64,000 nucleotides of DNA, from assembly GCA_963697205.1 (NCBI GenBank), contig CAVONB010000002.1, forward strand, positions 186,001 through 250,000. The letters are read 5' to 3'. Every line of letters begins with the position of its first letter. Positions within the stretch are counted from its first letter, which is position 1. The DNA is from CAVONB01 sp963697205 (GTDB taxonomy: Bacteria > Pseudomonadota > Alphaproteobacteria > Rhizobiales > Hyphomicrobiaceae). Shown one piece after another: positions 9,562-19,101 of this stretch. The notes beneath the pieces were generated by a model. It made no database searches, was not told the origin of the DNA, and worked only from the letters and a program-made list of their open reading frames with translations. Both the position numbers and the translations under genes were made by a program.

Positions 9562-10713
9562 CTAGAGCGCCGGCAGCGGTGGTAGCCCCGCCGACCGCAC
9601 CCCCAGCACCTTGAAGCGCGAGCCCATGCCGCCCGGCGCAATCAAACGGGCCACGGCCTGCTCGATGCGCCCCGCTTCGCCCGGATTGGCCGCCATCAGC
9701 CGCGAAGCGCGCTCCACGATCCCCAGTCCGCCCAAGAACTGCGACTGGGTGACGGGACCATCGCTGCGCACGCCGTCATCGACCGCCAGCAACGAAGAGA
9801 AATCGACCTGCGCCGTCAGGTCCGCCTCGCCCGGCGACGTCAGCGGATGCTCGTAGGCGTGCCCGCGCAGCGCCTGAAGGGTATCGCCGGCATGAGCCCG
9901 CGCATGGCCGTAATCGATCAGCAACGCCGCCAGCGGCGCCTGCCGGGCAAGCGGGGCAAGGATACGGCGGCCGAAGCCGGCGATCGCCGCGCTGTGCTCG
10001 ATAATGTCGCCCTCGGCCGGCATGGACGTCGGCGTCGCGGACGGCGCGAAGGCCGCGTCCGAGTCCGCGACTGGGTCCGCCAGCACGACGAACTGCAAGC
10101 GCCCCTGCGCATCGAGCCCCACGCCACGCTCGCGCCACGCGCCATCCGAGAAGACGAACTGTGCGATCGGCTGCGTGTCCAGGTATTCGTTGGCGAGGAC
10201 AATTGTGGGGGCGAGCGAGAGGGTGTGTTCCGAGCCCAGCGCCGTCGCCACCTGATCGTGCCACGTTGCGTCCGCCCCCATCGCCTGCAGCGTGGCCCGC
10301 TGCACCTCGCGCAGGCCCGGATGGTTCTCGACCAGGTGCACGCGCACCGCCGCGCGGAACCCCGGCACGAGGCGCGTCGCCCGCAAGGCATCGGCCATCA
10401 TCGTCCCGCGCCCCGGCCCGATCTCGACCAGGTTGAACACCCCTGGCGCGCCCATCTGCTGCCACACCACTGCCGACCAAAGCCCGATCAACTCCCCGAA
10501 CACCTGGGAGATTTCCGGCGCTGTGATGAAGTCGCCGCCCGCCCCGATCGCCGGCCACCGTACGTAATAGCCATGCTCGGGATCGCCGAGACAGGCCGCC
10601 ATGTATGCATCGACCGTGATCGGGCCGGACTGCCGGATGCGCGCCGCCAGCTTCCGGGCCAGCGCGGTGTCGCGGCGCAGGTCAGGGTCGTAGGTCATTC
10701 CGCTCGCGGCCAT
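9562..10713 (-). CDS. SAM-dependent protein arginine methyltransferase MidA/NDUFAF7 family (DUF185)
   Basis: A 383-residue methyltransferase. The mitochondrial homologue NDUFAF7 methylates an arginine in a complex I subunit, and the bacterial members are assumed to modify respiratory or related proteins. Family landmarks are GYY near residue 48, GGDFITAPEISQVFGELIGLW, the SAM-binding NLVEIGPGRGTMMAD, and VLANEYLDTQPIAQF. The start could be 10713 or the second Met at 10698, which has a somewhat better upstream purine stretch. It is transcribed with pgeF, the lipoprotein gene and probably prs. The usual upstream partner lgt is absent; homogentisate dioxygenase diverges instead. Confidence 0.85.
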   Translation of the reverse strand: MAASGMTYDPDLRRDTALARKLAARIRQSGPITVDAYMAACLGDPEHGYYVRWPAIGAGGDFITAPEISQVFGELIGLWSAVVWQQMGAPGVFNLVEIGPGRGTMMADALRATRLVPGFRAAVRVHLVENHPGLREVQRATLQAMGADATWHDQVATALGSEHTLSLAPTIVLANEYLDTQPIAQFVFSDGAWRERGVGLDAQGRLQFVVLADPVADSDAAFAPSATPTSMPAEGDIIEHSAAIAGFGRRILAPLARQAPLAALLIDYGHARAHAGDTLQALRGHAYEHPLTSPGEADLTAQVDFSSLLAVDDGVRSDGPVTQSQFLGGLGIVERASRLMAANPGEAGRIEQAVARLIAPGGMGSRFKVLGVRSAGLPPLPAL

Positions 10714-10838
10714 CCGCTGTGCACTGCCCGTCCTTCATCGACGGCGGCTTCGTTTCGAACGATACTCCCCCCGAACGCAAGTGCAATCGGCCCCCCGGGG
10801 CCCCGAAAGGCAGCACGAGAGCCCGAGGAGATCCGACC

Positions 10839-12191
10839 ATGACCGTCCACACCTCGATCACGCAGACGTCCAGGACCGGGCTCACCTACATGCCGGGCTT
10901 CAAGAACGACTGCTCGACGGAGGCGCTGCCGGGCGCGCTGCCGATGGGACGCAATTCCCCGCAACGCGTCGCCTACGGCCTTTATGCCGAGCAACTGTCG
11001 GGCTCGCCCTTCACCGCGCCACGCGGCGCCAACGAGCGATCCTGGCTCTATCGCATTCGCCCCTCCGTCAAGCATCACGGCCGCTTCGTGCCCGTCGATG
11101 CCGGACTGATCCGCACCGCACCGTGCGGCGAGGATTCAAGCCTGCCGATCGGCCAGTTGCGCTGGGACCCCATTCCCATGCCGCCGGAAAAGGAGAAGCT
11201 GACGTTCGTCACGGGCATGCGCACGATCACGACGGCAGGCGACGCCAACACGCAGGCCGGCATGGCCTCGCACATGTACTGCGTGACCCAGTCGATGACC
11301 GACCAGTTTGTCTTCAACGCCGACGGCGAGTACCTGATCGTACCCCAGCAGGGCGGCTTGAGGCTCAGGACCGAGTTCGGAATCATCGAGATCGAACCCG
11401 GTGAAATCGCGGTCATCCCGCGCGGCATGATTTTCGCCGTCGACCTGATGGCCGGCCCCGCGCGTGGCTACATCTGCGAGAACTACGGCGGCGCCTTCAC
11501 GCTGCCCGAGCGCGGACCGATCGGCGCCAACTGTCTTGCCAACTCCCGCGACTTCCTGATCCCAACCGCCGCCTACGAGGAAAAGGACGGGCCCGCCGAA
11601 ATCTTCGTCAAATGGTGCGGACGCCTCTACCGGTCGCAAATCGGACATTCGCCGCTCGACGTCGTCGCCTGGCACGGCAATTACGCGCCCTACAAGTACA
11701 ACTTGCGCAATTTCTCACCCGTCGGCGCCATTTCCTTCGACCACCCCGACCCTTCGATCTATTGCGTGCTGACCGCCCCCTCCGAGACGCCCGGCACGGC
11801 CAACATCGACTTTATCATCTTCCCCGAGCGCTGGTCCGTCGCCGACAACACGTTCCGTCCGCCCTGGTATCACCGCAACGTCATGTCGGAGTTCATGGGC
11901 CTTGTTTACGGACAGTACGACGCGCGCCCGACCGGCTTCGTTCCCGGTGGCATGTCGCTCCACAACATGATGCTGCCGCACGGGCCCGACGCGGAAGCCT
12001 TCGCCAAGGCGAGCACGTCGAAGCTCGAGCCGGTCAAGATGACGAACACGCTGGCCTTTATGTTCGAGACCCGCTTCCCCCAGCACGTCACCGCCTACGC
12101 CGGCACATTGGAAACCCGCCAGGACGATTATGCCGACTGCTGGGCGGGCCTGGAAAAGCGGTTCGATCTCAATCTGAAGGAATCGACGTGA
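10839..12191 (+). CDS. hmgA: Homogentisate 1,2-dioxygenase
   Basis: A 450-residue Fe(II) ring-cleavage dioxygenase of tyrosine/phenylalanine catabolism that converts homogentisate to maleylacetoacetate. Diagnostic regions are YMPGFKNDCSTEALPGALP at the N-terminus, the SWLYRIRPSV segment, GEYLIVPQQGGL, and the metal-site region FRPPWYHRNVMSEFMGLVYG. The C-terminus (FMFETRFPQHVTAYA) is also typical. GAGGAG (10825-10830) sits eight bases before the chosen ATG; the longer frame from 10719 has no RBS. It stands alone here: maleylacetoacetate isomerase, fumarylacetoacetase and 4-hydroxyphenylpyruvate dioxygenase are not adjacent. Confidence 0.95.
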   Translation: MTVHTSITQTSRTGLTYMPGFKNDCSTEALPGALPMGRNSPQRVAYGLYAEQLSGSPFTAPRGANERSWLYRIRPSVKHHGRFVPVDAGLIRTAPCGEDSSLPIGQLRWDPIPMPPEKEKLTFVTGMRTITTAGDANTQAGMASHMYCVTQSMTDQFVFNADGEYLIVPQQGGLRLRTEFGIIEIEPGEIAVIPRGMIFAVDLMAGPARGYICENYGGAFTLPERGPIGANCLANSRDFLIPTAAYEEKDGPAEIFVKWCGRLYRSQIGHSPLDVVAWHGNYAPYKYNLRNFSPVGAISFDHPDPSIYCVLTAPSETPGTANIDFIIFPERWSVADNTFRPPWYHRNVMSEFMGLVYGQYDARPTGFVPGGMSLHNMMLPHGPDAEAFAKASTSKLEPVKMTNTLAFMFETRFPQHVTAYAGTLETRQDDYADCWAGLEKRFDLNLKEST

Positions 12192-12356
12192 CGTCGTCGT
12201 CTCAATTTCGACGCGATGGCGTGGGTGATCGCCGTTCCCGCTGATTCGTCAACAAGCCCTTGATCTCACTTGCCGAATCAGACGATATGCCGCACCGGGC
12301 GTTTCGGAGGGCTCAGCCGAAGCCTCGATAGCAAGCGAAATTGGGGGCTTATCCAC

Positions 12357-12590
12357 ATGACACCGCTGATGAAGAGGCTGAGCGACGCCGGCATTGCACT
12401 GGGCGTCAGCGCGCTGGCGACATTCGTCATTATCGCGATCTCCAACTCGCTCGTCGCCAAGGCCAGCGTCTGGAAGTCCTTCGACCTCTGGGTCAAGTTC
12501 GTCAGCCGCACCGACATTGTGGCGACCGCGCTGCTCGTGATCGCCGTCACGATGGCCGTGTCCACCTACCAGCGCCGCACCGGACGCTGA
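12357..12590 (+). CDS. Small two-helix membrane protein, unknown function
   Basis: A 77-residue hypothetical protein (start ATG 12357 after a GGGGG stretch) with two predicted transmembrane segments, about residues 14-32 and 50-66, and a short basic tail (YQRRTGR). It could start further upstream (12270), but that extension is not membrane-like. No family is recognised. It lies 165 nt after hmgA on the same strand, too far to assume co-transcription. Confidence 0.45.
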   Translation: MTPLMKRLSDAGIALGVSALATFVIIAISNSLVAKASVWKSFDLWVKFVSRTDIVATALLVIAVTMAVSTYQRRTGR

Positions 12591-12857
12591 ACCAAACGAT
12601 CATTCGCGGGCGGACGGATTGTGGTCGCGACGTCGCCTCACGGGCGCGACGATCGGCAAGCCTTCTGCTGCGAGAAAAGGAACAGCGGTGGCGCGCCATG
12701 AAGCACCCGCACGTGGTCTGACGCGGCCGGCGCCATCGCCGCGTTAGCCTTGGCAACCGACACTGCCGCAAGCGTCACGAATCGCGTCTAAGAAGGCGAG
12801 CGCGCGCCCCTTGGGCACGGTTGCGCATAACCGCCGCTCGGCCGACAAGAAGTCATC

Positions 12858-13982
12858 ATGGATCCCTCACTCGCCGTCGCCATCGTCCTCGTCCTCGCCG
12901 CGGGCATCTCGCTGGAGATCGGCTTCTCCAGTGCCATCACCGAGATCCTCGCCGGCATCGCGCTGGCGGCCTATTTCTCAGGCATCGGCGATCTGCAGTG
13001 GGTGGAGTTTCTCGGCCACCTCGGCTTGCTCGGCCTGATGTTTCTCGCCGGCTTCGAGATCGACATCAACCGCCTGCGCTCGACGTGGCGCCCCAGCCTC
13101 GTCATCGGCGTCGCATCGCTTGCCGCCCCCATGTCGGCGGTCTTCCTGGCCTGCACCCTGCTGTTCGGCCTCTCGTTCCCCACCTCGATGCTGATGGCCA
13201 TCGGCCTGTCGACGACATCGCTCGCGCTCGTCTACCACGCGCTCAAGGAGCGCAACCTCCTGTCGGGCGACGTCGGCCAGGTCGTGCTGGGCGGCGCCAC
13301 GGTTGTCGACGTCCTCAGCATGATCGGCCTCGCCTTGCTGCTCGGCAACACCGGCTGGGGCACGCTGCTTGCGCTGATCGTGCTGGTGCCGGCAATCTTC
13401 GGCCTGCCGCGCGTCGGCCATTGGATCTTCCGGCGCTACAAGGGCTCCATCGTCGAGTTCGAGTTGCGCTTCCTGATGGTCGTGCTGATCTCCACCGGTT
13501 TCATCGCCGAGCACATCGGCGGCATCCACCCCGCGCTCATCGCCTTCGCCATAGGTCTCGTCATGTCGGAGGTCGTGGAGGAGCACGGCGCCGTGGAGGA
13601 AAAGCTGCGCGGCATCGTCTTCAGTTTGCTCGCGCCTGTCTTCTTCCTGTCCGCCGGCATGCAGATCAACCTGAGTCTGATAGACGGCGACGCCCTGGTC
13701 CTGTTCGCAGTGCTGTTCGTGGCCGCCGTCGGCTTCAAGTTCGCCGGCACGGCGCTGGCCGCACGCTTCATGCTCGGCCACTCCGCAACCTTCGTCGGCC
13801 TACTCTTCAACTACCGACTGTCGTTCGGCATCATCACGGCCACCGTCGGCCACGACACTGGGCTCATTTCCACGACGCAATATTCGATCATTCTGCTGAT
13901 CATCGTGGCGAGCGCATTCCTGCCGGCGATCCTGTTGCGCGACACGCCCAACGAGCTCGACACGCCCGAGCGAAAGCCCTGA
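12858..13982 (+). CDS. CPA2-type cation:proton antiporter (membrane domain only)
   Basis: A 374-residue multi-pass membrane protein (about 10-12 helices) of the Kef/NapA-like CPA2 superfamily, exchanging Na+ or K+ for H+. Typical features are the helix pair with LGLMFLAGFEIDI and the core TM region LMAIGLSTTSLALVYHALKE, followed by GQVVLGGATVVDVLSMIGLA. There is no C-terminal TrkA-N/RCK domain, so it is a short antiporter rather than a full KefB/KefC. The start ATG follows AAGAAG. The 3' end is 12 nt from the end of the convergent tlpA gene. Confidence 0.85.
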   Translation: MDPSLAVAIVLVLAAGISLEIGFSSAITEILAGIALAAYFSGIGDLQWVEFLGHLGLLGLMFLAGFEIDINRLRSTWRPSLVIGVASLAAPMSAVFLACTLLFGLSFPTSMLMAIGLSTTSLALVYHALKERNLLSGDVGQVVLGGATVVDVLSMIGLALLLGNTGWGTLLALIVLVPAIFGLPRVGHWIFRRYKGSIVEFELRFLMVVLISTGFIAEHIGGIHPALIAFAIGLVMSEVVEEHGAVEEKLRGIVFSLLAPVFFLSAGMQINLSLIDGDALVLFAVLFVAAVGFKFAGTALAARFMLGHSATFVGLLFNYRLSFGIITATVGHDTGLISTTQYSIILLIIVASAFLPAILLRDTPNELDTPERKP

Positions 13983-13994
13983 CCACGCCGCACA

Positions 13995-14690
13995 CTACTT
14001 GGCCGCCATCACCGCCTGGATCAGCGCCTGTGCCTCCGGCGCATCCCACTCCGCGGGACCGACCAGCCGGCCGATCTCCAGCCCGTCCTTGATCAGGATC
14101 GTCGTCGGCAGGCCGATGACCTTCAACGGCGACGTGAGCTTGGCCGTTGGATCGACATAGAGCTTCAAGCCCTCGACCTTGATCTCGTCCAGGAACGCCT
14201 TGGCCTTGGCGATGCCGCCCCGATCGATGGCGAGCGCCACCACCTCGAACGTGTCCGAGCCCATCGCCTTCTGCAGCCGGTCGAGCGCGGGCATCTCCTT
14301 GCGGCATGGCGCGCACCACGTGGCCCACAAGTTCAGCAGCACCGTGCGCCCCTTCCAGTCGGAAAGCGTCTTCGGCTGCCCCGCCCCGTCGACGAAGCCG
14401 ACATCGGCCATCGGCTCGGGCTGCTTCTTGAACACGAACCCTGCCACTTGCCCGGTCGAAAGCGGATTGGACCCGGGCCCCGAAACCACGGCAGCTGACG
14501 ATTTCACGGTATCCGTGGCGGCAGGGAGGGGCGCAGTCTTGGCTGCCGAGGTCGGTTCCTGGCCGCCATTGTCAGGCCGGGTCAGCATCACGTATACGGC
14601 GGTGTAGCCGACGACCGCGAACACCGCAGCCACCAACGCATAGGTTCGAACCGACCGGCGTGCGGCTTGATGCTGCGTGGTGTCCGACAT
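13995..14690 (-). CDS. tlpA: TlpA-family membrane-anchored thiol:disulfide oxidoreductase
   Basis: A 231-residue protein with an N-terminal transmembrane anchor (about residues 17-36), a Pro/Ala/Thr linker and a periplasmic thioredoxin-like domain. The active site is WCAPC (Cys126 and Cys129), within the family context LLNLWATWCAPCRKEMP; the cis-Pro segment is VIGLPTTILI. TlpA proteins reduce disulfides in the periplasm, in cytochrome c and cytochrome oxidase (Cu site) maturation. It diverges from argH with a 77-nt spacer, the standard arrangement in Hyphomicrobiales. Confidence 0.88.
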   Translation of the reverse strand: MSDTTQHQAARRSVRTYALVAAVFAVVGYTAVYVMLTRPDNGGQEPTSAAKTAPLPAATDTVKSSAAVVSGPGSNPLSTGQVAGFVFKKQPEPMADVGFVDGAGQPKTLSDWKGRTVLLNLWATWCAPCRKEMPALDRLQKAMGSDTFEVVALAIDRGGIAKAKAFLDEIKVEGLKLYVDPTAKLTSPLKVIGLPTTILIKDGLEIGRLVGPAEWDAPEAQALIQAVMAAK

Positions 14691-14767
14691 CTTATAAGCC
14701 TCGCTTTGCGCTGGCCGCGCTGCCCTGAAACGCCGCCCAGCTCGTGTCCGCCAGGAGCCCGACGCCG

Positions 14768-16177
14768 ATGACCGACAAACCCGCCAACACCATGTGGGGC
14801 GGACGTTTCCAAGCCTCGCCGGCCGAGATCATGCAGGAGATAAATGCCTCGATCGGCTTCGACAAGGCATTGGCCCCGCAGGATATCCGTGGCTCGAAGG
14901 CCCACGCGGCGATGCTCGCCGAGCAAGGCATTATCACGAAGGCCGATGCCCGCGAGATCACAAAAGGTCTCGATCAGGTGATGGCCGAGATCGACGCCGG
15001 CAAGATGGCCTTCTCCGTCGCGCTGGAAGACGTGCACATGAACGTCGAGAGCCGGCTGAAGGAGATCGTGGGCGAGCCGGCCGGACGGCTGCACACGGCG
15101 CGCTCGCGCAACGACCAGGTCGCAACTGACTTCCGGTTGTGGGTGCGCGACCAGATCGACCGCTTCGACGCCGGCCTTGCCCGGTTGCAGCTAGCACTCG
15201 CCCGCAAGGCCGAAGCCCACGCCGCCACCGCGATGCCGGGCTTCACGCACCTCCAGCCCGCCCAGCCCGTCACCTTCGGCCACCACCTGATGGCCTACGT
15301 GGAGATGCTGGCACGCGACCGCGGGCGTTTTTCGGATGCGCGCAAACGCTTGAACGAGAGCCCGCTCGGTTCGGCAGCGCTCGCCGGCACGTCCTTCCCG
15401 ATCGACCGCGAGGCGACCGCCAAGGCGCTCGGCTTCGACCGGCCGATGGCCAACTCGCTCGACGGCGTCTCCGATCGCGATTTCGCCCTGGAGTCACTCG
15501 CCGCCGCCGCCATCTGCGCGGTCCACCTGTCGCGGCTGGCCGAGGAGATCGTGATCTGGGTGACGCCCCAGTTCGGCTTCGTCACGCTGTCGGACAAGTT
15601 CACCACCGGCTCCTCGATTATGCCGCAAAAGCGCAACCCGGACGCTGCCGAGCTGTCCCGCGCCAAGGTCGGGCGCATCGCCGGCGCCTTCCAGTCGCTC
15701 GTCCTTGTCATGAAGGGGCTTCCACTCGCCTATTCCAAAGACATGCAGGAGGACAAGGAGGTCACATTTGACGCCATGGCCGCCCTCGACCTCGCCATTG
15801 CCGCCATGGCCGGCATGGTCGCCGACCTCGAGCCGGTGCCTGAGGCGATGGCCGCAGCCGCCGGGCGGGGCTATTCGACCGCGACCGACCTGGCCGACTG
15901 GCTGGTACGTGCCCTCAAGATGCCGTTCCGCGACGCCCATCACGTCACCGGACGGATCGTCGCGGCAGCCGAGGCTAAAGGCGTCGAGCTGTGGGATCTG
16001 AGCCTCGCCGACATGCAGGCCGTGGAAAAGCGCATCACCAAGGACGTGTTCTCGGTTCTTTCCGTCGAGGCGTCGGTGGCGAGCCGGACCAGCTATGGGG
16101 GAACCGCGCCACAGAACGTGCGCAAAATGGCCCGCGCCTGGTTGCGCCGGTTGGAAAAGAGTGCCGAGGCGCGCTAG
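14768..16177 (+). CDS. argH: Argininosuccinate lyase
   Basis: A 469-residue fumarase/aspartase-superfamily lyase that splits argininosuccinate to arginine and fumarate, the last step of arginine synthesis. The signature loop GSSIMPQKRNPD is present, as are NTMWGGRF at the N-terminus, SRNDQVATDFRLW, GFTHLQPAQPVTFGHH and TSYGGTAPQNV near the C-terminus. Start at ATG 14768 with AGGAG at 14753-14757; a GTG at 14744 would precede that RBS. It is the first gene of a plus-strand series continuing with a small lipoprotein and lysA. Confidence 0.96.
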   Translation: MTDKPANTMWGGRFQASPAEIMQEINASIGFDKALAPQDIRGSKAHAAMLAEQGIITKADAREITKGLDQVMAEIDAGKMAFSVALEDVHMNVESRLKEIVGEPAGRLHTARSRNDQVATDFRLWVRDQIDRFDAGLARLQLALARKAEAHAATAMPGFTHLQPAQPVTFGHHLMAYVEMLARDRGRFSDARKRLNESPLGSAALAGTSFPIDREATAKALGFDRPMANSLDGVSDRDFALESLAAAAICAVHLSRLAEEIVIWVTPQFGFVTLSDKFTTGSSIMPQKRNPDAAELSRAKVGRIAGAFQSLVLVMKGLPLAYSKDMQEDKEVTFDAMAALDLAIAAMAGMVADLEPVPEAMAAAAGRGYSTATDLADWLVRALKMPFRDAHHVTGRIVAAAEAKGVELWDLSLADMQAVEKRITKDVFSVLSVEASVASRTSYGGTAPQNVRKMARAWLRRLEKSAEAR

Positions 16178-16284
16178 ACAGGAGCCGTGGGCGCTCGCCA
16201 GCCACCGCGGCGCGCGACCTCAATTCGACCACCGCGGCCGGGCATACCCGGTCGCGACTGAGGATCGAAGGGATCCGGGGGACC

Positions 16285-16467
16285 ATGCGCGTTCGCGTGC
16301 CGAGCTTTGTCCTGATGGCGGCAGCCGCCGTGCTGCTGGCCGGCTGTGGCGTGCGCGGCTCGCTAGAAGCCCCGCCCGAGGCCAAGGCCGACGCCTCAGC
16401 CCAGCCCGTCAAACCCGGCGAGCCCCCACCCCACCGCCCGTTCGTGCTGGACGGGCTGTTGCGGTAA
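16285..16467 (+). CDS. Small lipoprotein, LptM-like (YifL-like family)
   Basis: A 60-residue lipoprotein: basic N-terminus, hydrophobic stretch, lipobox LLAGC (Cys21), then the short CGVRGSLEAPP motif and a Pro-rich tail ending FVLDGLLR. CG-x-x-GxLE-x-PP is typical of the LptM family, which in E. coli assists oxidative maturation of the LPS translocon LptD. Position between argH and lysA is the standard place for this gene in alphaproteobacteria. GGGGG precedes the ATG. Confidence 0.75.
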   Translation: MRVRVPSFVLMAAAAVLLAGCGVRGSLEAPPEAKADASAQPVKPGEPPPHRPFVLDGLLR

Positions 16468-16509
16468 GTGCGTTCTTGGTCCCGGCTCTCCCGCAATCCT
16501 GCTTCAGAA

Positions 16510-16585
16510 AATGGGGACATAAAGAATTTCTCCGGCCGACTGCGGATCAGGATCTTGGGTCTCAGAAATTCTTCCTGCCCCCATT
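16510..16585. repeat. 76-bp inverted-repeat (hairpin) element, copy 1
   Basis: Two 22-nt arms (16510-16531 and 16564-16585) pair at 19 of 22 positions around a 32-nt loop. The outer ends are AATGGGGAC and CCCCCATT. The element lies between the 3' ends of two convergent genes. A second element with the same architecture and related ends is at 63741-63820. This resembles REP/MITE-like palindromic elements, but no transposase is nearby. Confidence 0.6.
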
Positions 16586-16590
16586 ATCCC

Positions 16591-17274
16591 TCACCCCCGC
16601 CTCGCCGCATAGAACGTAACGTCCACGGTCTCGTCGGGGCCGAGCGGGATCAGGATCGGCACCGTCCGCGTCTCCTGCCACACGTTCCAACCGAGCGTAT
16701 CGAGCTTACCCAGGAACCACGGCGTCAGCGGGCGGCCCGGGTCGGTGATCCACAGCTCGCCACCCGACGCCAGATTGCCATCGAGGATCGCCAGCAGCGC
16801 ATCGTGTCCCTCCGACTCGTAGAGGATATCGGAGCCGATGATCAGGTCGTAGCGAGTCCGGTCCGTCCACACCGTCCAATCGCCCTGCTGCCACACGATG
16901 CCCTCCACGCCGTTGCGCGCGGCATTGCGCCGGCACAGCGCCAGCGCCTCGGGCGAATAATCGTTCTGCGTGACGTCGGCACCCAAAGACGCCGCGACCA
17001 GCCCCTGCAGCCCGACGCCCGCACCGACGTCGAGCACGCGCGCACCCGTCAGCCCGGCACGCCGCTCATGGAGGATGTCGGACAGCACCAGTGCGGATTC
17101 CCACAAAAGTAGCCCGAACGGGAACGCGCCGAGGTCATCGGAGGCCTCCATCAGCGCGCCGTGATCGCTGACCGTCTCGATCGCCCACAGCCGCCCGCCA
17201 GCGGCCACCTCGACGACCTCCACCGGCAGCCGCTGAAGCCGCGCCTCGACCTTGGCCGTTTCGTCCGCGCCCAA
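16591..17274 (-). CDS. Class I SAM-dependent methyltransferase (Nnt1/ETFB-KMT-like)
   Basis: A 227-residue Rossmann-fold methyltransferase. The SAM-binding motif I is VLDVGAGVGLQGLVAASLGA, followed by the acidic motif QNDYSPEAL and a post-I segment YDLIIGSDILYE with the DxxY/E pattern of protein-lysine or nicotinamide-type methyltransferases. The upstream GLLLWESALVLSDIL helix fits the same family. The start appears to be TTG at 17274, preceded by GAGGTGAG; no in-frame ATG precedes it. The methylated substrate is unknown. It is transcribed against its neighbours. Confidence 0.75.
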   Translation of the reverse strand: MGADETAKVEARLQRLPVEVVEVAAGGRLWAIETVSDHGALMEASDDLGAFPFGLLLWESALVLSDILHERRAGLTGARVLDVGAGVGLQGLVAASLGADVTQNDYSPEALALCRRNAARNGVEGIVWQQGDWTVWTDRTRYDLIIGSDILYESEGHDALLAILDGNLASGGELWITDPGRPLTPWFLGKLDTLGWNVWQETRTVPILIPLGPDETVDVTFYAARRG

Positions 17275-17428
17275 AGCTCACCTCATCCCAGAATTGAAAA
17301 CAGCAAAGGCCTGACACATCCCCAAGCCCGAGACAAACCGATGTTGAAGTCGAAAAGGGACGGGCGGTCTGGCGGGTGTCCCGCCAGCAGGGCGCGGGGC
17401 TGGCCCCGCAAGCCCCGCAGGGGCTTCC

Positions 17429-17507
17429 AAAACGGAGGCGTCGGGCGCGCCCCCGGCTTGGAGTGCAGGCGCGGACAGCCCCGCAATCCCCTCTCGGCGC
17501 TTTCGAC
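17429..17507 (+). repeat. GC-rich intergenic repeat, copy 1
   Basis: Core 17441-17507 matches 28141-28208. Both begin TCGGG, contain a GC-rich hairpin, then GTGCAGG, a GGACAGCCCCGCAA-like box and GGCGCTTTCGAC at the end. Both are preceded by CAAAA and a G-rich spacer. Copy 1 lies between the divergent methyltransferase and lysA genes and accounts for much of that 309-nt gap. Confidence 0.65.
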
Positions 17508-17583
17508 CACGCGCGCCATTGCGCACGCCCTGCCCGAGCCCCTATAGCTGCCCTCGCAACCCACACGCCGCTTCGGACCGCAA

Positions 17584-18861
17584 ATGCATCACTTCGCCTA
17601 CCAGCACGGCACGCTTCACGCCGAGGATGTCGATCTCGCGCGCCTCGCCGAGACCGTCGGCACGCCGTTCTACTGCTATTCGACGGCGACGCTGGAGCGC
17701 CATTACCGCGTGCTGGCGGACGCGTTCGCAGGCCAGGACGCGCTGATCTGCTACGCGCTGAAGGCGAACTCCAACCAGGCGGTGCTGGCGACCATGGCGC
17801 GCCTCGGCGCGGGTATGGACGTCGTCTCCGAGGGCGAATTGCGCCGCGCGCGGGCGGCGGGCGTGCCGGCGGACCGGATCATCTTCGCTGGCGTCGGCAA
17901 GACGAAAGCCGAGATGGCGTATGCACTGGCCGAAGGCATTCGCGGCTTCAACGTGGAGAGCGAGCCCGAGCTCGACGCGCTGAGCGAGGTGGCCGCGGGC
18001 ATGGGCGTCAAGGCGCCGATCGCGCTGCGCGTCAATCCCGACGTCGACGCCAGGACGCACGCCAAGATCTCCACGGGCAAGTCGGAGAACAAGTTCGGCA
18101 TCCCGTTCCTCGACGCCGGCCGGCTGTACGCCAAGGCCGGCGGCCTGCCCGGCATCACGGTGGCCGGCATCCATATGCACATCGGCAGCCAGATCACCGA
18201 TCTCGCCCCGTTCCACGCCGCGTTCCGCCTGATGCGCGAGCTGGCGCTCGAATTGAAGCGCGCCGGCCACCCGCTCCGCCATCTCGACCTCGGCGGCGGC
18301 CTCGGCGTGCCCTACAAGGCGACCGATCCGATCCCGCCGAGCCCGGCCGATTACGCATCCGTCGTCAAGCAGCACCTGGGCGATCTCGGCCTGCCGGTGA
18401 TCCTGGAGCCCGGCCGCATGATCGTCGGCAACGCCGGCATCCTGGTGACGCGCGTCATCTACGTGAAGGCGGGCGCGGGGCGGACGTTCACAATCGTCGA
18501 CGCAGCCATGAACGACCTCATCCGCCCGACCCTGTACGAAGCCCACCACGATATCCTCGCCGTGAGCGAAACCGTCGCCGCCCGGCCTGTCGCGGTTCAA
18601 GACGTCGTCGGGCCCGTGTGCGAGACGGGCGACTACCTCGCCCTCGGCCGCAGCCTGCCCGCCTTCCGCTCCGGCGACCTGATGGCGGTGATGACCGCGG
18701 GCGCCTATGGCGCGGCCATGTCGTCGACCTACAATTCCCGGCCGTTGGTGCCCGAAGTGCTGGTGCGGGGCGCCGAGGCCGCCGTGGTCCGCCCCCGCCC
18801 CCCGCTCGATGACCTGCTGGCACTCGACCGCTTGCCGCCCTGGCTGAATGCCGGCAGTTGA
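17584..18861 (+). CDS. lysA: Diaminopimelate decarboxylase
   Basis: A 425-residue PLP-dependent fold-III decarboxylase converting meso-diaminopimelate to L-lysine, the last step of lysine synthesis. PLP lysine motif ICYALKANSN, the HMHIGSQITDL segment, the glycine-rich LDLGGGLGVPY phosphate-binding loop, EPGRMIVGNAGIL and the substrate-site GPVCETGDYLA are all present. Start ATG 17584 has only a weak RBS but agrees with the family N-terminus (MHHFAYQHGTLHAEDV). Part of the argH-lptM-lysA-TIGR02302 series. Confidence 0.96.
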   Translation: MHHFAYQHGTLHAEDVDLARLAETVGTPFYCYSTATLERHYRVLADAFAGQDALICYALKANSNQAVLATMARLGAGMDVVSEGELRRARAAGVPADRIIFAGVGKTKAEMAYALAEGIRGFNVESEPELDALSEVAAGMGVKAPIALRVNPDVDARTHAKISTGKSENKFGIPFLDAGRLYAKAGGLPGITVAGIHMHIGSQITDLAPFHAAFRLMRELALELKRAGHPLRHLDLGGGLGVPYKATDPIPPSPADYASVVKQHLGDLGLPVILEPGRMIVGNAGILVTRVIYVKAGAGRTFTIVDAAMNDLIRPTLYEAHHDILAVSETVAARPVAVQDVVGPVCETGDYLALGRSLPAFRSGDLMAVMTAGAYGAAMSSTYNSRPLVPEVLVRGAEAAVVRPRPPLDDLLALDRLPPWLNAGS

Positions 18862-19101
18862 CGGGGCACGGTCGCGCCCCCACGTCATCCCCGGACGAAA
18901 GCGTCGCGGCGGCCTGCCTCGGTGCCGCCGTTTTGACGCGAGCAACTTTGCGTGAACGCTGGCCCCGCGAATTCACTCATCAGCAGCTTTGCGCCATGCT
19001 AGATTGAGACAACGAGTTGGACCTGCGACACGCGCACGAATGTCCGCCAGCACCTGCACGATGCGCCGCCCTGTGAGACTGCGGCCGCCGCGCCAAGCGA
19101 G